Shown here piece by piece: positions 1 through 10,507 of a DNA stretch of 32,201 nt. The translations under genes were made by a program, and so were the position numbers. The notes under the pieces are model-generated. The model had not been told where the DNA came from. It worked only from the letters and a program-made list of their open reading frames with translations, and did not search any database. Each line of letters begins with the position of its first letter. Position 1 is the first letter of the stretch. The stretch comes from Perkinsus marinus ATCC 50983 (Eukaryota; Perkinsozoa; Perkinsida; Perkinsidae): the NCBI RefSeq assembly GCF_000006405.1, contig NW_003213976.1:62076-94276 (forward strand), given 5' to 3'.

Positions 1-560
1 GCATCTAAGCTTTCTGCTCGCGGTGTATCAATAGTGTCACGTCATCATTGCTGATAGGAGGAATTCTTTATATCGACACATGCGCCATGAGTAGAACTGC
101 ATGGCTCTCATGACAAGTGGAATACTTAAGATAACGACAGAATGGAATATTTCCGAATTCATTATTCCTTCATGACAACATTCGGTTCCTCGCGAACTTC
201 CCAGTTTGCACTCATGTGTCTCAATGAATTGCTCTGTAACACTCGAAGTATCACAAAATGCGATAACATCCAACCACGCGTACCATCAGACTATGTTATA
301 AATGTGGCAGTAAAATTGTGCATCAAGTTCGAGTTAACCGTTCAGCAATACCCACACCCCAAAACCCATATGGGATGGATCATCGAAGTCGAGTACATGA
401 CTGTACTGACTACACCTCCATTAGGGTGGGGTATACATCTCCTCATCACGGTTTAGGGTTTTGTCAAGAGTACTTTTGTGAACGGAAGGAAATCACTACA
501 TAAGTGATCCTGTTCGAGTACAGTCGACGAGTACAGTAGGCTCGGGAACACCCCCTCGTT
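1..560 (+). repeat. Left arm of long inverted repeat (truncated by window edge)
   Basis: This stretch matches the reverse complement of about 9400-10004 with roughly 80 percent identity by eye and several small indels. It starts at the first base of the window, so its outer end is not seen. It contains the 195-bp core repeat at 333-528; the outer 330 bp is found only in this copy and its partner. Short open frames in it are related between the arms but broken differently, so I read it as noncoding. Confidence 0.8.
333..528 (+). repeat. 195-bp core repeat, copy A
   Basis: First of five copies of a repeat running from a GTTAACCG-like end to a GTCGAC end. It holds several small inverted repeats, for example agtaca-tgac-tgtact and atcact-acata-agtgat. 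The GTCGAC end points toward the 3' end of the TPR gene (stop at 934, about 405 bp away). Weak similarity continues some 80 bp past GTCGAC in all copies. No conserved open frame runs through all five copies. Confidence 0.9.
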
Positions 561-933
561 GGCGTGATCTGTAGAAGAAGCGGTATGAAAGTTCCGACAC
601 AAAGAGCTGTCCCCGACGAAGACTCCCGGCTGGTAGTACGCAGCTTGTATAAACCTTATTGCCTGTGAGTCGCTTGTAAAGCTAAGTTTCGTGACGGCTC
701 ATTGTGCAGCAGTTGTCGATAACAGGCTCTGTTGAACAGAGGATGAGCACTATTAGTCACTCAAACTATAAGTGTTGTACTTCTGTAAACATGGCTCACC
801 TCTTGCCAATCTCATTACTACCCTGGCTACGGCCCTGTCAGACTTATATCTACAGCGTATCGTTCCTAATGTGATCGACCAAGCATTAACACAAGAACTG
901 TAGGTATCATTCCAAACATCAAAGTGCCATGTA

Positions 934-2678
934 TCAAGTATTAGCATGTGAGCCGTTAGTCATACAAGTATCTTTCCTCCGTAATAGCTCATAAATACCA
1001 CGTCCCTCCTTGAAGATATCAGCTACATGAGGGATAATGTGACGTCTGAAGAGATGCACCATCGAGTCTATTAGCACGATGCCCTACCCATTGGCAAACG
1101 CCAAAAGCACCGCAGCAGTATCTCGACGATCACGATTGTCCGCTCGGCAAGATAGCTGATAATATGATTCCAACAACTCGGTTGCCTTTACCTAACGAGT
1201 AAGACACTACTCACGATAGCACCTTCGAGTGGGAGGAAGCGTAATTTCACCTTGTCCTCTTTGTAGGAGAGTACAGCGAGATTGAGGCACGCGTCAGCAG
1301 CAGTGGTGATTTCCCCAGCATCCTCGGCAACTACTCTAAGCTGCTCCAGCTGATTGATGGCAGCATCCCTGAGGACATACAACTGACACCTGTAACGTTA
1401 ATGATAATCTATTCACTCATCTCCCAAGCGCTGATATATGGTAGACAGCATTGCCCGAGCTGCTGCCTGCCCTTTACGATCATCCAACCGCTGGGAAATA
1501 TCGAGATACCGTTGATGGAGAGTCCGTGCTTCCTCCAAGTTTCCAGAGTCTAGCCTAAACCAGAACTCCGCTGTCTACACAATGCATTGATGGCTGCTCA
1601 CCTGGCTGCCCCTAGTTTATAACTCGCAATGCCTTCAACCGCTTCGTCCAGGCTCAACTTTGCACATTCGAGAGCTCTTTCATAGCATGTTATAGCTGAC
1701 CATTCACGGCCAGCTACAACCAGAGCAACCTTGCAATACTCATCGTCTGAACGACGCGTTCAGAGCCGAGAGACAGCAGCGAGATATACTTTGTGGGTGG
1801 CCAGCCTCCTCTACACAAAGCGCTAGGAGATCGGAATCAACTGCCAAACGCCTGCATCGACAGGCATCGGCCCCTGTAGACACTACAACAACTCACATAT
1901 ACAGCTTTGCGAGATCTTTAGCGATGACAGGACCGAGACTTGATCCTTCGCTGGTGTCGGTGGTGAGAGCTAGGGCTCTCTCCAATGTCACTATACCCTG
2001 TTGTAAGTCCGACACCTTGGATTTTGCCATACCTGATCGGTCGCGGCAATCGTGAATTGATACGAATCGAGAAAGTACCCATCTTATAGTAGGCTTGAGC
2101 GGCAAGAGCTGGAGCGTCCGCTAAGGTGATTGATCGACAGTAGAGGTATAACCCTGCAGCTACATCACCGCCGTTGTGGAGGTAACTTTGAAGATAATAA
2201 CCATCGACAGGCTAGCGGTGAGGAGAGTTGTACTCCGCAATCTCTATGTAATGTTGTGCAGCCTCGTGATGTCTTTCATCCTTGACTAGGTCCTCGGCAG
2301 TGGTCAGTAAGGACCTCACTGTGACCATATTGATGGACTCCTCTTGGGAGGTCGGCGATCTGATTGCCGATGCTGTTGCAATAGATGGCAGCCGCAACTA
2401 CCCGCATCTAGCGTCCTTATTGTGATGTTGTACGATGTTGATGAAGTCAATGAATGACCTGCAGATGGAGCTGATGATGAACTTATGGTGTGGTATGCTA
2501 CTGAGGGTGACCACCGAGTAGCAGTTCGAGAGAGTTCTCTTCCATAAAGGGACTCTGATGGACCGTGGGTGCTTCGACACAAGTGTCCTGAAAGTCGCTT
2601 AGATCAGAGCTCAGTAGAGATCTCAATGACCTCAGCCGTCGGTGAACTCTTCCCGTTGTCCCTTTCCTTAGTGGCCAT
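934..2678 (-). CDS. TPR-repeat protein, possibly TTC29-like
   Basis: Twelve exons on the minus strand: 2678-2631, 2587-2515, 2458-2402, 2342-2217, 2159-2079, 2032-1897, 1851-1790, 1746-1602, 1554-1417, 1368-1251, 1191-1088 and 1045-934. Phases match throughout and the product is about 399 aa. All introns are GT-AG and 42-59 nt except one (2216-2160), which would be GC-AG. Without that intron the frame reads on through an in-frame TAG at 2214-2212 into sequence that also looks like a TPR helix. At least four helical TPR-like units are visible, with the usual small and aromatic spacing (LGAARLDSGNLEEARTLHQR, AINQLEQLRVVAEDAG). TPR proteins are scaffolds. The Gln/Leu-rich repeats recall axonemal TTC29, but this is tentative. 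The start is chosen for the AG 8 nt upstream and agreement of all phases. Confidence 0.75.
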
Positions 2679-3230
2679 TTAAAAAGCTCAAGATAGCAAA
2701 CACATCCAGAGATGCGCTGTTCATTGCGCGCGGCAATTTGATCTATCCTGTATTAGCGGTAACACAAAGCTGCTCGAGCTTGTCTATTCATCTGCATATG
2801 AGGGTTCGAGTGGCGGGTGATAGAGTAAGGTAACTCCAGCCGGAGGGGGTCCTTGGTGTTTCGTACACACCATGGATCACTAGAGATGATCCGACTTGAG
2901 TTAAGGAGTTAATGTTAATTGATCCTCTTTATTCAGCCCCTTGGCAGTTTCGCATGAGTGTTTTCTTTTCTTTTTATGCGTCTCATGTAGACCAGGGAAT
3001 GCCCATCAACAACGATGTTCTGCCATCTCTTATTTCAACTTGATCCTATCAGATACAACCTATTGAATGATGTTATGGATTTTGCTTCAAATCGATCGTC
3101 TGGGCGTACGCTTTTAGTTTTTGTGCAGTTTTCGTGCATTTTTTGATGTTGCAACTACTACATAGACGATAGGAACGGTTAGAGCAACATCTGCTCGGTC
3201 ATAAACTCGACGATTCTATTTAACATCAGT
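2679..3230. promoter_or_regulatory. Divergent intergenic region between TPR and UBA2-like genes
   Basis: These 552 bp separate two start codons pointing apart, so the region must hold both promoters. It has T-rich tracts and a good splice acceptor (tttaacatcag) ending one base before the plus-strand ATG at 3231, suitable for addition of a spliced leader. No TATA box or repeat was recognised and I see no coding frame. Confidence 0.5.
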
Positions 3231-5809
3231 ATGAGCAGTACTACACCCGGGCAACGTCAATCTTATCAGCAGCAACAACAACAGTTGGGGTCATCAGAGC
3301 GGGAGGAGGGTTCGTCAAATGATGGAGGAATCCACGTCAAGAGGGAGAGTCACGAGAGTGACGTTAGAGGGCGACGAGTTGCCTCTGGTAATTGGGGTAT
3401 ATGTCGCACTATGGGTTAAGGCTCATTGGTGTAGCCTAGTAGGATCTGTCGCGGTGTTGGTTGGTTTAGTTGAGCCGCGTCACACATGATGTAGCATTCT
3501 TGTACATGCAAATGGAATATTAGAAAAACCCCCTTGTGGACGATTGAATAGACTCATGTCCTGTATTTCCTTCGTTGTATAGCGTGTTGCACTGTTGATA
3601 AATTCGCACCGTCCATCACGAATGTTAATGATGGTTTAGCAGGCGATAGAGGATCGGCTGCCCAAGCTCCGACCGAAAGAGGCCATCGACGTCGGGCCGA
3701 GTTACCAGAGACTATCAGGACTTTCCTCAATCGGCCTGATGAGGTTGCAAGGGATGATGTTAGGTGATAATACTCTGGCTGGAAATTGTATCATAAGTTA
3801 CTTTCAGAACGATCATCAATAATTTTGAGAAGACCCAACTGGTAGAGCTCCTTGCCCATGCTTCCACTCTAAGCAAGGAAGTGCGGGATGCCTTAAGGGC
3901 AGTGGTAGGGAGTAATGCGACCTTCAGAAGGCTACTGGTCCGGAATATAAGGTTATAACTTGGGATGAGGGAGAGGTGCCTACACGCCCTCCCGTATGTT
4001 AGTTTTCAAAGCTCGAGTGATACTGTCAAAAATGCCCTGGGTAAATTTGGTATAATTGAGGAGGTAGTACGACACATAAGATCGACATGAGATATTATCA
4101 TTATTGTCGTCGTCGTCGTAGGGTACGGTCGTATATGATCGACATACTGGGAGGAGTAAGGGTTTTGCATTTGTTACATTTGAACGAGTTGAAAGTGCAT
4201 GTGAGGCAGTTAGCTGTTCTAACCAAGGAAAAGTAGGGTTAGAGACCTATTACTTGGGTGTATTCTCATCATATCATAGATTTATCTCGATGGTCGGCAA
4301 TTAATCCTCAAGTTTGCTGCTGATAAGATCGATCATGACCAACAGATGGGAGTTGTTCAAGGTAGTGGGCTTAGTTGGGGTAAAGAGATGGAGTCGATAC
4401 ATGGCTATGTTCAGCTACTCATAGTGGTAGCGAGAGGGATAAGTCAGCTGAGGTAATGATGGTATTGCCATGATGGTACTTAGTATGAGTATTGCTCTTC
4501 AGATTTCTGTGTCCACTATGGGAGGTGGTGGTCGGACCGCAGTAGTGCGGGCCTCAGCTGATGATACTGGGAATAAGAGTGGAACGTATTCAAATCAAAG
4601 CATGCGTAAATTATTTGTCTATAATCTAGCACCGTATACTACATCTGTGACCTTGAGGGTAGTAGGGCTCATCTGGCAGGTCATGGTCATGAGAGTTATA
4701 ATTTTCAGGAAGTATTTGGGAAGTATGGTCCAATGGACGAATGCATTGTAGTTTATGACTCGGCTGGGAAAAGCAAACGATATGCGTTTGTGACGTATAG
4801 TAATGTAGAAGATGCTTGGGCTTGTTTGGAGGTAAGATGTTGCCATAATCAGTAGCCATAAGAATGCGAGGCGTATACAGGAACCGCATAAAACGGTTGA
4901 TGGTCGAATGACGTTCACGCATCTGGCATCTGAAGGGAGTAGTAGTAATGGTGGAGGTGCTGGTACTAGCGGAACAAGTGAGTTGTTGGATACCCGAGCT
5001 GGGGTTCGAACCGAGGGTCTCGTCTGTTCAGGCGGAGATTATGGCAATCGCCGATCACGTAGCAATTTCGCCGGGACCACTCGGCCAACCGTACGAGGTC
5101 ATTCTCCGACTGCTGGTAGGGGTGGTGGAACTCCCCGGGATGGATCTTTGGGAGGTGGCGAAAGAACTTCCGGAAGCAAAGGGTCGAGAAAAGGGTAGGC
5201 TGTTGCCCTAACAATAAATGTCTCGGAATCCTCGATGACGGCCGGGCCGCCGCGGCCCAGGTTCAATTCCGGGCGAGCTCCTTTTCCGTCAGATATTCGT
5301 CTGGCCCACCACCGCAGGCCGCGGCCCAGGTGGGCTCAATTCTGAAATCGCAACAACAACAAGAACAGTCGCCTATGATGGTGAGTATCGACAGGGATCC
5401 TTCGGAATCTAGAGGACCAGCACGCTCCTATCCAGAGTTGAGATCATATTCTTCAGGATTCGTCTGCGAGGAGGAATGATCAATCGCCGTTGGGCCGTCA
5501 GGCTCGCCATCAAATGGTGGACGTCAGTGGAATCCCAAATCAGTCGCAACAAGTAAGCTATCTCTTGGGTACGGGACAGAATGGAATTGAATCATATAGC
5601 CGGAACTATAGTGTTGGAATGAATATGACCATCATCATCAGACTATGACTCCTCTGGGAGGGCCATCACAACAACATCAACCAGTATGGTCTCCTGGGCC
5701 TGTGGGTAGTGGCACTACTTCTCGCAACAGTGCAAAGCTACCATCACATTACGCTTCTGATTACTATTATTCCGGTGCCGCTCCTGGGACTTGGGGCTCG
5801 ATATTCTGA
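3231..5809 (+). CDS. UBA2-like RNA-binding protein with two RRMs
   Basis: Fourteen exons: 3231-3387, 3640-3763, 3808-3951, 4003-4063, 4122-4232, 4280-4361, 4415-4452, 4503-4658, 4709-4831, 4881-4977, 5032-5194, 5293-5380, 5457-5552 and 5612-5809. All phases agree and the product is 545 aa. The N-terminus is Gln-rich. A helical segment ending in RRLLVRNI leads into RRM1 (RNP1 GFAFVTF), then a Ser/Gly linker, then RRM2 (RNP2 LFVYNL, RNP1 RYAFVTY) ending in CLEEPHKTVDGR. That ending and the helix before RRM1 resemble plant UBP1-associated protein 2, which binds U-rich 3'UTRs in the nucleus. The C-terminus is RGG/Q/P-rich. Introns are mostly 44-60 nt; the first is 252 nt. The TGA at 5807-5809 may instead be skipped by a further intron leading to coding exons at 6286-6809. 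Family call is good; the 3' end is uncertain. Confidence 0.8.
5195..5340 (+). repeat. Short GC-rich duplication across intron 11 and exon 12
   Basis: The GC-rich string around 5249-5268 (gccgcggcccag followed by gttcaatt) recurs at 5318-5342 with a few added bases. The first copy is inside a 98-nt intron and the second at the start of the next exon, where it encodes Pro/Ala/Gln. It explains why this intron is about twice the usual length. Confidence 0.45.
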
Positions 5810-6285
5810 TTCTATTTCACAAGTATAATAATGACGTCGTTGTTGTTATCATTCCCGCTGATCATCGTGTTGTTGTTGTTTTTCATGTTGTTCATTTTCA
5901 ACTATCACCACTTGTACCATATTGTCCAGCATATTTCGAGGCTTCCTTAGTAGAAACTTCTATCGTTTATCATCATCGTCATCAAGTAAGTAAGAATGAT
6001 GATGTGGCTTGGCTGTTGTAAAGGTCTCTTCATTGACTCTACTGAGACAACCATCTTGCTTTTCCTCCTCCTACACGTATAGTAAATATCTGGTAGTGTT
6101 GTTGTTATGCCGTATCACCATCATCATGTTCGATTATCGTTTGCAAGAGTCCCTAGCACTGCTAGGCTAGCAGCATTAGGGGATGGCTAGTTCACACATA
6201 GTGTTTAGTTCTCTAGTAGGGGTGTATTATCGAAAACCTCGCAATTATCACTCGAATATGATAGAGATCATTGGTGTGATTTCAG
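5810..6285 (+). other. Unresolved His/Val-rich stretch downstream of the UBA2-like exons
   Basis: Several short open runs rich in His, Gln and Val codons occur here (for example 5931-5988, ending at a GTAAGT donor), in keeping with more low-complexity exons of the same gene. I could not find a chain of donors and acceptors that keeps the frame from 5809 to 6286. It may be intron, alternative exons, or 3'UTR of the shorter form. Confidence 0.3.
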
Positions 6286-6809
6286 GACGTCCCCCGTGGA
6301 TATCCGTTTGCCACGACATCGTCTACCAACCAGACTTGGGGACCGGGGCCTTCCTTCTCGTCGCCGTCTGTTGGCTCTGGCGCGGATACTCCGTCAACTC
6401 ACTTCTCCCCAACACAACCGGGATTCACCACATCACCATGGTGTCCACCAATGGTCAATGAGTCATCCGAGTATGCCAGAAGACAGGAAAGTAGGCAAAC
6501 GTATGGTTCCTACTGTAGCGTCAATATGACAGAATTGTCATTTCAATTGATACAGGGCAAGCACTTCTTAGGTATGAGGAGTCCGCTGCACTCACTTGGA
6601 TTATCACATGGTTCTCAATACCATCAGGAGGTGTATGCTATGGTAAGGTTACTATTCCCTTTCTTCAAGGTTAGTATTCATCTCAGAGCCCCTTCCCTCC
6701 AGTCGCATCACCAGGGCCTGTCGGGCCATCAACATCATCATCTGTCACTCAGCAGGGGAGATACTGCAGTGAGGCCCCAAATACTTGGGGTCCGAGGACC
6801 AAGTTCTGA
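6286..6809 (+). CDS. Distal Pro/Ser/His-rich exons, probably of the UBA2-like gene
   Basis: Two exons, 6286-6642 and 6687-6809, are joined in phase by a 44-nt GT-AG intron and give 159 codons ending in TGA. The product is rich in Pro, Ser, Thr, Gly and His and twice carries a TWGP motif, like the APGTWGS end of the exon at 5612-5809. That similarity and the position suggest alternative or additional C-terminal exons of the RRM gene. A stand-alone gene is possible, but no start codon with a good acceptor was found. The first exon could hide one in-frame intron, since part of it (around 6519-6555) is less biased in composition. Confidence 0.5.
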
Positions 6810-6841
6810 TCCAATGCTTCACTTAATGGCCTAAGTTGACA

Positions 6842-7388
6842 ATGATAATGATGACGTTATCGTATATTATTATAATCTTCTAATGAAGCTTCTATCGGAG
6901 AACTCATTTTATCTCCTTCATTGCAAATGAGGTTTATGTCCATCTCGTTGCAAACTCATCATGCACGAGAAGTCTGATGTACCTCCTTACAACCATTGCC
7001 TGGTCAACGTGATGATACCCACCATGTGTTAGGACATCTTCATCCTAGCCTGTCTGTTCGAGGTCTTCTCCCAATGCAGTATGACAGTATGTAATGTATA
7101 CTTGGTAAGCTATTTAATGATCTGCCTCATCTCCTACTGTCATCTGGAGGGGTTGGTCAATCATAAGAGGTTGATCTCCTACATATGATGATCTCGTATT
7201 CAGTTAACAGTGGCAACTGTTCTTGTTATGAAGAGGTCCATTTACCGCATTGTCAATTAGTATCAGCTCTGTTATTGTTGCTATTGGTTTCGATGGAGTC
7301 AGTGATGGTACATTGATTCCGAGTCCTCATCTGAGACTATTGCTTTCACATTATTCATAACCACAAAGTGGTTCATGATTTTATCCTA
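6842..7388. other. Convergent intergenic region, no gene resolved
   Basis: This lies between the 3' ends of the UBA2-like gene (plus) and the Cys-rich gene (minus). One plus-strand run near 6984-7085 (PGQRDDTHH-like, His-rich) could be another distal exon, but it has no clear acceptor. The rest shows no feature I can name, and the 195-bp repeat is absent. Confidence 0.3.
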
Positions 7389-8012
7389 TTATGATACAGT
7401 ATTGGTGGTGGTAGCTGAGGGTTCAGCTGCTCCTCCATTGCTGTTGACATTTTCCTTGTTGATGCTCTCCAGCTTGGGGCACTCGACGCTGGCAGTAGCA
7501 GCAACACGTCGTAGAGGTCCCTCGAAACACGGTGTATGTTGTGTTGTAGTGTTCTGTCTAATCAAAGAATGAACTACTTACTATTCTTCTCATCCTGTCC
7601 ACAGTTCAGTGAGATCGATTCCATGCGCCAAAAGGAAGGCGTGCCTTTAGTGAGATCGGGCCATCGAAGGGTTCACTTCATGTTGACAAGGGAATGTACA
7701 CGTAGTCTTCGCATAGCCTACAGTAGAACATTCGTGACAGCCGTAGTGGAATAGAATGTTATCAACTTGGAAGGGACGATATAGTGGTAGAGATCCACCC
7801 AATAAGCCGGTATAACCCAAGCTCAATTTTCATTCATGTATACTGATTCGACACGAGTTACATCGAGTGACTTTATCGGCTAATCCTCAACCTATCTATA
7901 CCTGAGAAGTATGGCATTTCCTGTCTTCGATACAGGAAGTGACACCTCTATACTATATTGAGCGTGTTAACAGTCGAAACTCAGCTTGCTCAACCATCGC
8001 TGCAGTAGACAT
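7389..8012 (-). CDS. Uncharacterised multi-exon protein with Cys-rich middle
   Basis: The last exon is best supported: 7557-7389, following a 45-nt intron, with a hydrophilic tail ending NTVS and TAA. A proposed start is ATG 8012 (MSTAAMVEQAEFRLL). Between them two competing readings exist: one contains FYCRLCEDYVYIP, like the end of a UBP-type zinc finger; the other contains RCNSC and GCHEC, two CxxC pairs suggesting a ZZ-type or similar zinc site. I could not decide between them, and the middle introns are not settled. Its 5' end is only 138 bp from that of the GLTSCR1-like gene on the other strand. Confidence 0.4.
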
Positions 8013-8150
8013 TATCAGTGTATATCTCTCAGTAGTGTTCACTTCCTCGGATATCTATCATTTCTCTATTAAAACCTTTTTTACCTCATATCCGTGCATC
8101 CTTCCAATCGTTCACTTTGTCTGTAGCCCTCTTGGCGCCATACAGTTCCA
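8013..8150. promoter_or_regulatory. Short bidirectional promoter region
   Basis: Only 138 bp separate the two divergent start codons. A T-rich tract followed by catacag at 8140-8145, five bases before the plus-strand ATG at 8151, looks like a trans-splice acceptor for the GLTSCR1-like gene. Confidence 0.4.
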
Positions 8151-9254
8151 ATGGCTTCATCACAGGAAGGAGTAGAAGACATTCCCCCCTCAGGCAGCAA
8201 CATCGATACTCATACTGATACCGAGGGAGACGAGTGTAAGTCCTGTCGACCTCTTACTATGATGCGTCATTAGGCTGTAACATATCTCAGTGGTTGCCAA
8301 TCCCGGCGCGCTCTGGTTGCGGCTATCTGACTTCGAGCGGCACATAGCCCGCACTCGGAAAGATATTCTGGTAAGTACACTGTCTACTGTCGTTCGAGGA
8401 CGACCCTCCGCTCTTTAGAATAGCGGTGAGTCGGTGACCGCAGTTGACCTGAGAGAATGCGTCCATAATGCTAGGGCGGACTGGCCGGCGGCAATGGAGC
8501 CCTTCAAAGATGTTGAAGAGTGAGGTACCCACTACTCGAGGTTTTGGTACCTCTGCCGCATTCAGTGCCATCGAACGTCTGTTGCCATATCACGCGTGCT
8601 ATGAGCCAGGTGCTGATGCGGACGACTCCGCGGCACACCTTGATACCGTGAGCAGCGAATTTGATCCGGGGTTCAGTGATGATGATCCTATGTAGGTAAT
8701 TGCAAATATCGGCGCACGAGTACTTGCCATTAACAAGCAGACCAAGTTGTGCCGGGAAGCCACAAAACGAGACGCAGCAAAGCGGAAGTTGAATGTTGTG
8801 AAGTAATCACTGTTCACTAAACAGAGGAACGACTGATGCGTAATGATATGGGGCTTATGCAGATCCATTGAGTTGGAAGAATTAAGCCACAAGAGTGGAC
8901 GGCTCCGGCAGGAAAGTAAGTCGATCTCTGGTGAGGGTCGAGCTCATGACGGTGATGGCTTTGTTGACCCTCTACGACTCATGGACACGCTAAGAATGGA
9001 ATAGTGAGAACGGGAACTGTGTGATTGTCGCCATCGTTCAGTCGACCGAATTGAGAGGGAAGTACAGCTGAAGAGAGCAGCTGCTAAACTGCAAAGTACC
9101 GAGATCAAAACACAGGAAACACCATCGCAACCAGCAGTGACCGATGCTGTCGTGAAACCTGAAGGTGAACATAGAGGGCGTTATCTCAACTGACGAGCAC
9201 GTTCCTCAAGGTATAGAAGATCAAACGGAAAAGATTAAACTTCCAAACAATTGA
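8151..9254 (+). CDS. GLTSCR1/BICRA-domain-like protein
   Basis: Eight exons: 8151-8235, 8291-8370, 8419-8519, 8566-8647, 8696-8802, 8863-8915 (or to 8930), 9009-9164 and 9211-9254. All phases agree, giving 235 or 240 aa. After an acidic N-terminus comes a helical region with PFKDVEDAIERLLPYHACYE near residues 80-100. The F-x-D/E-D-A-x-x-R-LLPYH pattern is the hallmark of the GLTSCR1 conserved region, which in animals sits in BICRA/BICRAL, subunits of the non-canonical BAF (SWI/SNF) chromatin remodeller. Lys/Arg-rich coiled coil and a low-complexity tail follow. The intron at 8648-8695 is in frame except for a TAG at its very end. Family assignment rests on this motif alone. Confidence 0.6.
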
Positions 9255-9399
9255 TGAAGCAAGAGTTGAAGAGGCTTTGAGTGTCAGTGTTAATTTAGCG
9301 TGGTACTCGGGAGCAGGTTCCCGCTGGATAGCTTACGATACAGGATAGTGGTAGACAATTGCGTTGTGTTATTCTCCCGTACCACCCCCTTTCCACATC

Positions 9400-10004
9400 T
9401 GAACAGGATCACGCGGTCTCCGAGTTAGTTGTGATTGTCGACTGTACTCGAACAGGATCATTTATGTAGTGATTTCCTTTCGTTCGCAAGAGTACTCTTG
9501 ACAAAACCCTAAACCGTGATGAGGAGATGTATACCCCACCCTAATGGAGGTGTAGTCAGTACAGTCATGCACTCCACTTCGATGATCCATCCCGTATGGG
9601 ACTGGGGTGTGGGTAGCGCTGAGCGGTTAACTCGAATTTGCTGCATAATTTAACTGTCACATTCATGAAGTTTAACATAATCTGACGGTACGCGTGGTTG
9701 GATGTTATCGCATTTTGTGATACTTCGAGTATTACGAAGCAATTCATTGAGACATATAAGTGCAAACTAGGAAGTTTGCGAAGAATCGAATGCTGTCATG
9801 AACTATTAAAGAATTCGAAAATATTCCATTCTGTCGTTATCTTTAACATTCTACCTTCAACTTGTCAAGAGGGCTATGCAGTTCTGTTCATGGAGCATGT
9901 GTCGGTATAAAGAATTACCCCTATCAGCGGAAAAATGGGCTGTAAACTCTCCCAATGAAGACGTGTCACTATTGGCACACCGCGAGCGGAAAGCTTAGAT
10001 GCGT
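9400..10004 (-). repeat. Right arm of long inverted repeat
   Basis: Its reverse complement matches 1-560. The match runs from about 9400 through the core copy B to the string agcttagatgc at 9994-10004. Beyond this the partner is off the window, so the outer end may lie further right. The arms bracket about 8.8 kb carrying four genes. Confidence 0.8.
9437..9631 (-). repeat. 195-bp core repeat, copy B
   Basis: Minus-strand copy of the five-copy repeat. It includes the perfect 14-nt palindrome caagagtactcttg (9487-9500). Its GTCGAC end faces the 3' end of the GLTSCR1-like gene (stop 9252-9254, 182 bp away). With copy C it forms an inverted pair inside the convergent intergenic region 9255-10507. 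Confidence 0.9.
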
Positions 10005-10145
10005 TGCGATGAAATATTTAAGATATGTTGCGTATCGATAAACAGTACGTGAGATTTTCCAGATTATACCCTTTTCTGCCGCATACGTGAAAAAGAATGT
10101 AACTTACATGTGATAATCAACAAAAAATTCTGAGTCCCATTTCAA

Positions 10146-10339
10146 TTAACCGCTCAGCAATACCCACACCCCAGTCCCATACGGGATGGATCATCGAAGT
10201 CGAGTACATGACTGTACTGACTACACCTCCATTAGGGTGGGGTATACATCTCCTCATCACGGTTTAGGGTTTTGTCAAGAGAACTCTTGTGAACGAAAGG
10301 AAATCACTACATAAGTGATCCTGTTCGAGTACAGTCGAC
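10146..10339 (+). repeat. 195-bp core repeat, copy C
   Basis: Plus-strand copy without the 330-bp outer extension of copies A and B; similarity stops abruptly at ttaaccg. Its GTCGAC end faces the stop (10508-10510) of the minus gene at 10508-11400, 168 bp away. Confidence 0.9.
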
Positions 10340-10507
10340 ATGACAGATAGCCTCGGGAGTACCCTCTCCTTTGTGTGATCTCTAGGAGGAGCGGTATGAA
10401 AGGTCGTCACAGAAATATGTCCCCAATATCAGCTCATCTTCGTGGAGCTTCGCAGTACGAATTTCGAGATATTTCGGGCACCAATGGCTGTCATTATATT
10501 TTGAATT

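Noticed and set aside
440-460. Telomere-like TTTAGGG in the core repeat
   Set aside because: Only one unit, and the motif is changed in copies D and E, so it is not a conserved telomeric or subtelomeric signal.
4978-5031. tRNA-like ggttcgaacc motif
   Set aside because: It lies wholly inside a normal 54-nt intron with perfect flanking phases, and no tRNA arms surround it.
5241-5280. Second B-box-like ggttcaattcc near the UBA2-like exons
   Set aside because: T-arm mismatched, no other tRNA arms; it is part of a local GC-rich duplication.
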